A stretch of 64,000 bases of DNA from positions 186,001 to 250,000 of the forward strand of contig JAKEKT010000045.1 of NCBI GenBank assembly GCA_021495925.1. Direction: 5' to 3'. A program made the position numbers and the translations under genes. Position 1 is the stretch's first letter, and each line of letters starts with the position of its first letter. Below are positions 10,461 through 18,895 of this stretch, piece by piece. Source of the DNA: Diplodia intermedia (taxonomy: Eukaryota; Ascomycota; Dothideomycetes; Botryosphaeriales; Botryosphaeriaceae). A model generated the notes under the pieces. The model did no database searches. It was not told where the DNA came from and saw only the letters and a program-made list of their open reading frames with translations.

Positions 10461-11915
10461 ATGGCCCGCTCTACGCTGCTCGAAAATGGCACCGTCATCT
10501 CCTTCGACGAGGCCAGCCAATCGCTGAAAGTGCTGCACAACACATCGGTGCTGGTGACGGGCGACCGCATCGCCGCCATCTTCGACTCGGGCTCGTCCGA
10601 CCCGGCCGACGTGCCAGCAGACGCCGAAAGGGTGGACGCCACCAACAAAATCATCTCCCCTGGCTTCGTCGACACGCATCGCCACGGCTGGCAGACGGCG
10701 TTCCGGACGCTCGCGCCGAACACGACGCTGGCCGAGTACTTTTTCCGCTACGGCCAGTACACGCAGGCGCGGAGCGTCTTCACGCCCGACGACATCTACT
10801 ACGGCCAGCTCGCCGGCATATACGAAGCCCTCAACGCCGGCGTGACGTCCATCCTCGAGCACGCGCACGGCACCTTCTCGCCCGAAGCGTCCGCCGCCTC
10901 GCTCGAGGCCTCCATCGACAGCGGCGTGCGCATGTGGTGGTGCTACGGCTTCAGCGGCGTCGACGACGCCTCCATCGCCGACTTCAAGGCGCAGGCCGCG
11001 CACCCCAAGCTCGCCGCCACCTCCCTGGTGCAGTACGGCATGGCCTACGACGGGTGGTACGCGGCGCCCGCCGGCGAAGTCGCGACCGTCGTCGCCCTCG
11101 CGCGCGAGACGCCCGGCGTCGCCGCCTTCACGACGCACTCGCTCGGCGGGCCGTGGCACGTCGACAACGGGCCCTCCACCATCGCCGCGGTGGCTTCCGA
11201 CTTCCTCGCCACCGCCCCCTTCCCCATCGTCTTCTCGCACGCGTCCTTCATGACCCCCGCCGACGCGGCCCTGCTGCGCCAGCACGACGCCCACGTCTCC
11301 GTCACGCCCGAGTCCGAGATGCACTACGGCCACGACCACCCCGGCCCGCCGCACGCCCTCGACCAGGCCGCCCTCGGCGTCGACACCCACTTCACCTTCT
11401 CCAGCGACATCGTGACGCAGGCCCGCCTGTGGCTGCAGACGGTCCGGCGGGGGGCGTACCGCCGCGTCCTCGAGGGCTGGGCCATCCCGACGACGAACCC
11501 GATGAGCGTCAACCAGGCCTTCCTGCTCGCCACGCGCAACGGCGGCCGCGCCCTGCGCCGCGACGACGTCGGCGTGCTGCGCGTCGGCGCCGTGGCGGAC
11601 TTGGTTGTCTTCGATGGCGGGAGTCCGAATATGCTGGGCTGGGATGACGCCGTCGCCGCCGTGCTGCTGCACTCGAACGTCGGCGACGTGCGCGATGTCA
11701 TGGTCGGCGGCGAGTGGCGCAAGCGCGACGGCGCGCTGGTGACGAGGCAGGATAGGAGGGAGGTGGAGGAAAAGTTTTTGGCGAGTGCGCGCCGCATCCA
11801 GAAGGTTTGGAAGGACACGCCGCCGCCCGAGTTGAAGGGCGAGTGGAAGCCCGGCGTCGCGTTCGTGCCGACTGAGCGGCAGAATGTGGTCAGGGGCGAG
11901 GGCACTGGGTATTGA
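10461..11915 (+). CDS. Amidohydrolase family protein (TRZ/ATZ or guanine-deaminase-like)
   Basis: Single-exon gene for 484 residues. The start ATG at 10461 follows CTTCACC and opens directly on the conserved N-terminal beta domain (TLLENGTVISFDE). The metal-binding HxH is in FVDTHRHGW (His73, His75); His226 (TTHSLGG), His260 (VFSHASF) and Asp316 (FSSDIV) fit the other metal ligands of subtype-III amidohydrolases. The C-terminal NGGRALRRDDVGVLRVGAVADLVVF segment matches the usual GxLxxGxxADLVV ending. The family hydrolyses amino or chloro groups on heterocycles and related amides; the substrate cannot be told. No signal peptide, so probably cytosolic. It has no obvious partner among its neighbours. 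Very high GC3 produces long open frames on the other strand and in another frame; these are shadows. Confidence 0.85.
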   Translation: MARSTLLENGTVISFDEASQSLKVLHNTSVLVTGDRIAAIFDSGSSDPADVPADAERVDATNKIISPGFVDTHRHGWQTAFRTLAPNTTLAEYFFRYGQYTQARSVFTPDDIYYGQLAGIYEALNAGVTSILEHAHGTFSPEASAASLEASIDSGVRMWWCYGFSGVDDASIADFKAQAAHPKLAATSLVQYGMAYDGWYAAPAGEVATVVALARETPGVAAFTTHSLGGPWHVDNGPSTIAAVASDFLATAPFPIVFSHASFMTPADAALLRQHDAHVSVTPESEMHYGHDHPGPPHALDQAALGVDTHFTFSSDIVTQARLWLQTVRRGAYRRVLEGWAIPTTNPMSVNQAFLLATRNGGRALRRDDVGVLRVGAVADLVVFDGGSPNMLGWDDAVAAVLLHSNVGDVRDVMVGGEWRKRDGALVTRQDRREVEEKFLASARRIQKVWKDTPPPELKGEWKPGVAFVPTERQNVVRGEGTGY

Positions 11916-12528
11916 GTCATGCTGCTGGCTGGCGCGCTGGCGCGCTATGTGCTCCGCAACCTGCCTGTTCTGTTTAGCGGGCCGGCTGCGTCTGCCTCAC
12001 GGAAAAATTCGACGTGGGATGGGTGGTTGGATAGGTATAGGATCTGGACGTAAATGTTAAATTTGAATGCGCACACTTAACTCGGATCTTGTATTCAACT
12101 GCTTATATTAATGTCTTTGGAAGGCAGATGCGGGGGGCAATGTCTTTTGTCACCAGCCGTGGCATGTGCGAGGCTCCCGGCGGGACGGTCGCGCAGGTGG
12201 CCCGCTTACCGAACATCTGGCTCCGCCGAAGACGTTACACGTTTTCTACGTGGGCAGTTGAGTGTGCCTTCGCTTGCCCGTTGCACGAGCACTGCTGGGA
12301 ATCCGCCTGTAAAGAAGAAGGCGAAGAAGAAGGCGAAGAAGCCTGTGGGGGAGGCCTCGGGCAGATGCAGCAGGACGAAGAAGGCCTAAGAGAACACTTC
12401 TTCATACCTACTCTGCCATTCGTCATACCAAATTGGAATCGATCTCGTTGCGTTGAAATGCTGGGTTTCCGTGTTGGGAGACCCTTTCGTAGATTAGTAG
12501 TAAATGCTTATGAAAAAAACGAACTCGT
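11916..12528. other. 3' flank and intergenic sequence
   Basis: It contains copy C of the family 1 element (12022-12105). A frame from 12111 to 12389 ends in a lysine-rich tail (KKKAKKKAKKP, encoded by an AAG/GCG microsatellite near 12311-12345), but the rest of the frame has no motif and I do not call it. Confidence 0.4.
12022..12105. mobile_element. Short inverted-repeat (MITE-like) element, family 1, copy C
   Basis: About 84 bp. The right end read on the minus strand is AGCAGTTGAATACAAGATCC then GAG, nearly identical to copy B; the left end is more diverged (GGTTGGATAGGTATAGGATC then TGGACGTAAA). It lies about 100 bp downstream of the amidohydrolase stop. Confidence 0.65.
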
Positions 12529-12752
12529 CTCTGTCGCCCGCCCACCTATTTGATCAACACCAAGCATCTGAAGCAGTCTCCATGCCTAAATCTACGAATT
12601 TACTATATTTCTAGATCACCCTATCGAGCTATCTAACGTTTCTTCTCCGGTGCTAATGTTCTTTAGTGTCTAGCGGATCTTTCTATAATCTTAGATTAAG
12701 GATTTTACTATATAGTTGGGTCGTAATTCTTCTTGTTGCGGTAAAACCATTC
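12529..12752. repeat. Dispersed repeat F, RIP-mutated copy
   Basis: About 224 bp, aligning along its length with 37429-37650. It begins TCTCTGTCGCCC and runs through TTTGATCAACACCAAGCATC to GATTAAGGATTTTACTATAT. Nearly all differences are C-to-T or G-to-A in this copy (for example CCAATG against CTAATG, TTCACCATAT against TTTACTATAT), often in CpA or TpG context. That is the RIP signature; this copy is the mutated one. Confidence 0.8.
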
Positions 12753-13045
12753 ACGGTCGACAATGTGCACTTCGTCGGCCCTCGGCTGGACGAGCTCTGG
12801 CTGTTTGGGAAGGGCAGTAGTATACGAGGGCCCGGTGGAATCGGACGGGCATGGCAAATGCTCGAAGGTGAGCAGTGCATGCAGGGGCTGTAGTGGCAAA
12901 AGCGAGAATGGTTTGGAGGATTTTACAGTTTTCACAAAGTCTAGAGTCTTGTATGTAGATGTTTGACCCCGTCATGTCTTCCTGTCCTCAGTACGGCGCA
13001 ATGGTCGCACTATCAAGCCATCCGGCTTCCACGCTTCTCCCAGCT
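12753..13045. other. Short intergenic stretch
   Basis: Between repeat F and the small hypothetical gene. A sequence near 12938 (TCTAGAGTCTTGTATGTAGA) resembles one end of the family 1 element. Nothing else is supported. Confidence 0.4.
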
Positions 13046-13510
13046 TCAGCATCTTGCAAGCTTCTTCGATGAGCACGTCGCACAAGGTCTTCCATATCTG
13101 TAGGGATCAGACCAGAGCGGAGTGGTCGTCTTCTCGATATCCCAAGTCAGGCCATCGCCCCAGTCGGGTTTGTCGAAGATCTCCGGGTGGTCCTTGGAAC
13201 AAGAGCGGTACAGCGCCTCAATGCTGGATATGACTAATGTGTGGGTGATGTCAAGGTAGTCTACCGGCTGATTGTAATAGGTGAGTCCGCGGACGAAACT
13301 GGCAAGCGACCGAAGGCGGGGTTGGCGATCCGCGACATTGAGGAGAACGTCGAGTTGGGCGATATAGATCCGCAAAGCCCCTCTTTGGACGTAGAACTTG
13401 TAGGGGAAGGGACGCCTCTTTCTGGGGACGTGACACCTGGCGGGGACGCGAGGCATATCTTCAGTGTTGACTGGGTTATCGCCTGAGCTGCTGGAGGCAT
13501 GTTCCGCCAT
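13046..13510 (-). CDS. Hypothetical protein, 154 residues
   Basis: Single-exon frame from ATG at 13510 to TGA at 13046. The N-terminus is Ser-rich and disordered; the remainder has hydrophobic periodicity (GALRIYIAQLDVLLNVADRQ, YLDITHTLVISSIEAL) and a Trp/Asp-rich C-terminal part (PDWGDGLTWDIE), ending with a Cys/Lys tail. I do not recognise the family. It sits between repeat F (12529-12752) and repeat G (13628-13795), the same two repeats that lie next to each other without the gene at 37429-37712. The gene may therefore be cargo of a non-autonomous element, or unrelated sequence into which the repeats inserted. Coding status rests only on length and composition. Confidence 0.4.
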   Translation of the reverse strand: MAEHASSSSGDNPVNTEDMPRVPARCHVPRKRRPFPYKFYVQRGALRIYIAQLDVLLNVADRQPRLRSLASFVRGLTYYNQPVDYLDITHTLVISSIEALYRSCSKDHPEIFDKPDWGDGLTWDIEKTTTPLWSDPYRYGRPCATCSSKKLARC

Positions 13511-13627
13511 GATGCAATGAGAGCAGCTGAGGAGAGCCAGTCGGGAGTGACGAAGTAGCTTAAGAAAGGTTTGGGTGCAGAGGATAGGTCGTGTTGAGCA
13601 GGGCAAGGTTGCGCCCACTACATAAAA

Positions 13628-13795
13628 AGAAGATCGAGCGGAGTGACCGACCGCGCTGCCGACGGGAGGAAGCCCCGCGGACCACCGCCGCCCGCGCACT
13701 AGGTCTGCCGCCGTCACTTAATGACGTGATTGGTCGAGGAGACTATCTGTGCTCACGCCCGCCCGCTCAACCCGCTCACCTCGCCTCCCAAGAGC
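13628..13795. repeat. Dispersed repeat G with CRE- and CCAAT-like sites
   Basis: It begins GAGCGGAGTGACCGACCGCG, shared with 37686-37712, and continues to a second block, GCCGTCACTTAATGACGTG then ATTGGTCGAG, shared in inverted orientation with 29574-29690. The second block holds TGACGT next to ATTGG (an inverted CCAAT box), followed by CCCGCTCAACCCGCTCACC. It lies 120-285 bp upstream of the hypothetical gene ending at 13510. Confidence 0.6.
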
Positions 13796-14204
13796 GTAAC
13801 CATTGACCTCAGCATCACGCTTGCACACGAGGAGAAGCATCTGCAAGACCACACCCGCCTCTACTTCCGTCCGTCTAACACTCTACACTTAATGCCTAAG
13901 AAATCTGCCCCAGCCTCTTCTGTATTCTCAACTGTCTTACGACCTTTGATCACATACAGGAATTCGAGTACCTCTCTCCAGATGTTTAGGATATCACTCA
14001 CCGGCAGCATAAACGTAGCTGCTTCGTTGTCTTGTGCGTAGGTTAATGGGGAAGTCATTGCCTTCGACTGTGAGTCCACACAGTCTACGGCACCAATTAA
14101 GGGAAGGGTTCCAGCGAACAACCACTTTGGCAAAAGATATAACTTGTCTCTGAACAACTACTCCCTTTCGTGGTGGGTCATAAGAGAAATTACCCGCCTG
14201 CCTC

Positions 14205-14396
14205 AAATCTGCATCTGCATTGTTATATTCGACTGCCCATGTAGGAAGGAAAGTCTTTGCCCACCAGCATCGCTGCTTCACACACACATTCCGCATTAAA
14301 ATGTACATGTAGGCAGTTGAATTCAAGGTCCGGATGTAAATACAGAATTCAAATTCAACACGAAGTTATGTCCAGATCTTGTATTCAACTCCCTAT
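14205..14396. mobile_element. Short inverted-repeat (MITE-like) element, family 1, copy D, with a deletion derivative beside it
   Basis: Copy D spans about 14305-14396: left end ACATGTAGGCAGTTGAATTC then AAGGTCCGGATGTAAA; the right end on the minus strand is GGGAGTTGAATACAAGATC then TGGACAT. Immediately to the left, 14205-14255 repeats the flanks of copy B (CTGCATCTGCATTG...TATTCGACTGCCCATGTAGG) but lacks most of the element, so it looks like an internally deleted copy. Non-coding. Confidence 0.65.
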
Positions 14397-14505
14397 CCGA
14401 TGTAGCAATTTCTTTCGTCACCGCAGTGCTTGTTCCCCAGAGGTCCTCCCTCTCGCTCCTCATGCCACTCCTCCAAAAAGAAGTAAAATCCATCTGTATT
14501 CATCC

Positions 14506-16130
14506 TCAATTCAACAAAACGAAGCCAACATGCTCCATCGCGTCGCCATCGTCGGGGTCCTGATCTTCGACCCTGCCAGCCTGCTCTGCATGTGGGCGGA
14601 GCAACTTCAATCTTTCCCAGACATGTGGAGGAACCTTCAGGCTGCCATTGGCGATGCACTCGTCGGTTGCCTTCTTTCACTTGTTGAAATTCTGTGGATG
14701 AGGAAGTGTCGCCTTCAACTTCTGGCCAAGCGTGAGCGACAAAGGCGTCGTCGCAAACGCACCCAACTTCTTGACGTACTCAAAGTACTCTTCGCGGCGT
14801 GCTGTAATGTTGTTGCCGGCCTTGCCAGCAATGAATGGGAAGGGCGGCACGCCGCCCGGTGTCGGCTCCGCCAGGACTTCACCCGGTTCCAGGTAGTTCT
14901 TGATCGCGGCCCTCCAGTCTGGCAACGGGACCATGGGTCCGACGAACAGAGTCGACTCGCCGTCGGCCCTGGCATGCATCTCTGGGTTCACCGTCTCATC
15001 GACTCTGAGATCGGCTGGGTTCGTGTACGCGCGAGCGGCGACGGGCATCCCGGGGATCTTCTGGGGCTCTCCAGTAGAGAGTGGAGAATATCGGAGACAA
15101 TATCCAAAGGTCGAGGATTTGCTGCTTGGACGTGAAGACGGGCTTGTGGGTCTCGAGCCATTGCTTCGTCATCCAACGGGGCTTGACGAGCTTCTCACGC
15201 TCGTCCAGCTGCTCCGAGAGCTCCATTGCCAGCTTCGTCAGGCCGGCCTCGATATCATAGTACAGCCTCTTGGCGTGTCCATTGACACGTCCCGGCTTCG
15301 GTGCCGCCCAAAAGTGGGCGCACGCTCGGATGACGTAAATGTCCAGACGGAACGGATCGTCCTCGTCGAAGCGGAAGAAACCTTGGATGAAGTCCTGCTC
15401 GAAGATCTTGAGGTATCCCGCAGCCCTGGCCACGGAGAACTGTTTGACTTGAGCTCCCACATCGGAATACGCTGCCTTGAACAGGTCGAAGGCCCGAATG
15501 GCGGCGTCCTGCTTCGTGTGGAAATCTTGTGGGAGAATGTGGGCTGCACCAGGGATTGGCGGCATTCCGCTGTTGGCAGGTGCGATCGGCCAGGGGGTTC
15601 CACCTGCTACTTCTTCGGCTCGGCGATACGGCCTCCTCACCATCTCACCACGCTACGACCCGCGGCATCATTTCAAGAAGTGGTGAATACCTCCCTGGTC
15701 GGTCGCACCTGCCAACACCGCCAAGGAGCTCGTGAGCTCCGCAGATAGCGAAGCCCACATCCAGAAGGCGGATGTCCTTCTCCATCTATGCGATCTCGGC
15801 GTTTGCCACGGCATGGATAATCCACGCGGTCTTGATGATCTGTAAATACTTGTTAGAGAAGCCCGCTTGAAACATTTTGTGTTGACTTACGCCTGCAAGG
15901 CTGCGATGGGTTCTCAGCCTCTTCATCATCCTGTCATGGTTGAATGTTGTGAACCAGGCGATTTGGTCCACTGCCACCAGCTTCCCGCCATCGATGCGGT
16001 ATTGGATGTTCTCGTCTGCGGCAGAGCGCAGACCATTCAGTAGTCCAGAAAATCTGAAAACACCTGTTGGAGAAGTCTCCATCTCTGCACGAGCGCTTGT
16101 TTCCTCCTTTGTCCTCGGGATGTCCCGCAT
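14506..16130 (-). pseudogene. Dead paralogue of the 7815-9181 gene
   Basis: It shares with the 7815-9181 gene the blocks YRIDGGKLVAVDQ, DIRLLDVGFAICGAHELL, VARAAGYLKIFEQDF, LDIYVIRACAHFWAAP and VPPHVWERLK, and a GT-AG intron at the same position (about 15841-15893). It is inactivated four ways: a TAG at 15786-15788 where the paralogue has Glu; a 147-bp inverted-repeat insertion at 15571-15717; a frame change near 15050; and a TGA at 14677-14679 where the paralogue has Trp (TGG to TGA, a RIP-type transition). Homology continues to a stop at 14506. The true start is unclear; an ATG at 16130 or a nearby one could have served. Function unknown. Confidence 0.75.
15571..15717. mobile_element. 147-bp terminal-inverted-repeat element, family 2
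   Basis: The left end reads TGTTGGCAGGTGCGATCGGC and the reverse complement of the right end reads TGTTGGCAGGTGCGACCGAC, so the terminal repeat exceeds 20 bp with two mismatches. It is flanked by CCGC on both sides (15567-15570 and 15718-15721), consistent with a 4-bp target duplication. There is no coding capacity; it is a MITE by size and structure. Removing the element plus one CCGC puts the two halves of the surrounding pseudogene back in one frame, which shows it inserted into that gene. I see no second copy in this window. Confidence 0.85.
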
Positions 16131-17364
16131 GTCCTCCAGGATTTGCCATGGCGTGCAATCGGATGGATTTCTCGCGTTTGGGTGCGCTCTGTCTCTGTGT
16201 GATCTTGGAATGCAAGATGTGAGGTCGGTGCGGACCTTCTTGGCGGATACCGACGAAGGTCAGCGAAAACGGAAGCTTTCGAGGTGACAGTGAGTGAGAT
16301 CTTTCGTGCATGTGACGCATACGTCCGAGTGGAGGTGAGGGCAGATGTGTGGGCGCAGGGAATGGTCTCGGCGACAGTCTCAGGTGACGAACGTGACGGG
16401 TGGAAGCAGCGAAACAAGATCGGTCTTGCGTAGTCAAGCGTTGGCTGGAGTGGGTGGCGAATGTCGGACGTGGATGGCGGTGAAGAGGCGGTGCAGCGAG
16501 CAATCCGACGGGCGTGGCTTTCGCAAGTGACGCTGTGCTGTCGGCAAGCATCTGTCCATGATCTTGAAATGTTGGGCCATGACGGTGCTTCGTGAGTGAG
16601 GAAGAAAAGTTTCGAGTTCAGCACAGTGAGGTCGAGGTTGGCTCTGCGGTCGGCGACGGAAGGGATCCAGAATGTCTTCGGCGACAAGGTCCATGCTGAC
16701 AGCGGCGACGGGATTGGCGGCCCTCAGCAGCTTTTTTGTTGAGCTCAGAGTCGATCCAATCTCCTGCGCAAGAGTAGCAATGACAGCAGCGTGCGCAGAA
16801 ACGAGCGTCGACTACCGCGGCGCAGGTGCAGCCGACGGGTGTGACGAAGATGGCTTCTGCTTCACGGTCTGCGGGTCAAGGGCTTGTCGGCGGACGGTTA
16901 CGTCGCTTGGGATGGCACTCAGTGGCCCGAAGGCGAGGCTCTAGGACGTTGAGGCGCAGGCATGGTGTGTTGCGGGGTGGCGGATGGATGGAGTTCGAGC
17001 GAGGTGGGCTTCCTTTATGTAGGCAGCCGCGTCGCGGAGAGAAGACCCGACGATTCGCCGAGGCAAGTCCTCGCCGGCGGCTGCCTGAACGGATCATCTG
17101 AGTGCGAAAAGAAAAGCCCTGAGGTGAGGTCTTCATGCGCGGGCGGTGGAGATATCGCCACTTTCAACCTGCCGCCGGTATTCGTTTTCCACGTGATTTA
17201 CCCTGGTTCCTGCATTGCTTTCTATACGATTCTATGTAAATAAAGAGTGTTGTGTCACATTCATTTGCTCTGCTGCGTTTGGTGGTCTAAGTCGTCGAAG
17301 ATGAACACTGATTACAGAACCGTGGATTGAAAGTCAAGTGCAGACTAGATAGATACAACATACA
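16131..17364. other. Intergenic region without a supported gene
   Basis: Long overlapping open frames exist on the minus strand (about 16037-16687) but none has a motif, a likely start context or plausible splice sites. The composition is GC-rich in the middle (16650-17160). The right end is the 3' flank of the HET fragment. Confidence 0.45.
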
Positions 17365-17724
17365 TCAACCGAGCATAATGGGTTTCCATTGAAGCCCAGC
17401 ATGAGTATGAAATGCAGACTTGAAGATCTTAGCCAGGCCCGCTCTCTCGTAGATGCCCTCATCATCCTTGTGAACCAAAAGCGCAAAGTAAACATCCCAC
17501 TCAGACTGCTCTCGCTCAGTTGGAACATAGTATGTCCAGCTGTCGTATTCTTCCAGAGCAAAGTCTCTGGCCTCTGAGATGGCAATGAACTCCAGGGGAT
17601 TGCCCACGTATGTGAGCCATGAATCATCCAAGATGATGGTACCGCACCAGTTGTCATTGTAGTCCAGGATTCCGAGGCGATGAAGTCCATTGGCCAGCTT
17701 TGATGCAAAATCGCCTGATGACAT
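17365..17724 (-). pseudogene. Orphan C-terminal tail of a HET-domain protein
   Basis: A 119-residue frame starting at ATG 17724. The sequence has the pattern I associate with the extreme C-terminus of HET-domain (heterokaryon incompatibility) proteins: EFIAISEARDFALEEYDSW, then EWDVYFALLVHKDDEGIYER, then AGLAKIFKSAF and a final WKPIMLG. The N-terminal HET core (ALSHCWG, LWIDSLCI) is absent on this strand within the next kilobase, so this is a fragment or a 5'-deleted gene, although the small frame is itself intact and could in principle be expressed. It is one of two HET remnants in the window. Confidence 0.55.
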
Positions 17725-18895
17725 GTTTCTCTGCGCGGGACGGGAGGCATTCTGGGGAGAGCCCGGGGAAAGCGAAGGAAGATTCTCGATGAGGGATTGG
17801 AAAAACCCCCACCTTGAGGAAGGTACCCTCGTGCCTCAGGCAGCAGCCACAGCGCATCCCCGAGGATTCTCCGGGCCGACGGCTGCCTAGGTAAGCCAGC
17901 TGAACTCTTCTCTCTTTCTCCATGCCTCGACTTCCACGTCTTCACGTCGCCGACAGCACCCCAAAGCCTGCGCAACACCACGGCTCCCATCCATGCCCCA
18001 CCTGCGCAAACCGTCTCTCCTGCACGCACGATTTCAGGCACGAGTCGCTACCGGCTGCACCAATCGTCGATTTCGAAGTTGCCGAGCTTGACGCTGCATC
18101 TGCAACATGGGCTCTACGATGCTCCAATACCGGGCGATGATGGCATATGACGTCCAAGCACACCCCACACGCTTCTGGACATAGCGACACAGTGCTATTG
18201 CCGGCCACCGCAGTCTCCACCGGGTGCCGCCAAGGGGTCTCGGCCCATCTACCTCTGATGACATTGCAGGTTTCGGTCTGATGAGCGGTCTACCTCGAAG
18301 CAAGATGATTGATTCCGACCCCGAGCCTTGGCCTGCACGCATACCGGATACGCCGGACAGCCGATACTGCCGCGGTCGCCGCGATGCGACCTGTCTGGCC
18401 GCTGCAGTCGACCGCATCGGGGAAAGTTCGGGAGAGGCCGATGCGGGGTTTGATTTTGGGAAGTGGGGGCCGAAATGTTGCAACAACAGACAGGCTCGTA
18501 TCCGGAGCAGCCCTCCGCCCGCCAGAACAGCCCGCCACCCGACCCGTCCCGTCGGGCGATGGATCATACTTATCTAATACGCTTGACCTGACAGGCGACC
18601 GTTTGCGCTGGGCCGGGCCGCCCATTGGACGCACCATGTATATAGGCAGCAGCGTGGCCCATGCTCTGCCCGCTGTTGGCATGGAGCCACCTTCCGCTTC
18701 GAGCCTCTTGGCTTCCGATCCCGGCTGGTTGATGCAGCCCGGCCCAGCATGGTTCGCTACGCGCGGATGCACGTAAGCTGCCTTTTATTATGGCCTGCAA
18801 CCGTTCCAGCCCTGTCCTCAACACGACGCCACAACCGCTGCCGCCCCAGCCCTCCGAGCAAAGAAAGAGTGCTGCTCCTCCGGCCGCCGTCCACC
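17725..18895. other. Intergenic region; upstream region of the next gene
   Basis: No supported gene. A small frame at 17922-18140 contains CPTC...C but no recognisable domain. The distal part carries a CCAAT-like site (CCCATTGG near 18621) and a TATA-like element (18639-18644). Confidence 0.45.
18639..18644 (+). promoter_or_regulatory. TATA-like element
   Basis: TATATA about 250 bp before the ATG at 18896, with an inverted CCAAT (ATTGG) roughly 15 bp upstream. Position and pairing suggest a promoter for the 18896-21235 gene; inferred only. Confidence 0.35.

Noticed and set aside
10154..11672. Very long open frames (over 400 codons) in another plus-strand frame and on the minus strand across the amidohydrolase gene
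   Set aside because: They are arginine- or glycine-rich shadows caused by GC-rich third positions of the real gene; no motifs.
12111..12389. Frame ending in a lysine-rich, histone-H1-like tail
   Set aside because: The tail is simply an AAG/GCG microsatellite read in frame; the rest has no homology-like features and abuts a mobile element.
16037..16687. Minus-strand frame of 216 codons
   Set aside because: No motif, Ser/Arg-rich composition, overlapping equally long frames, no promoter or splice support.
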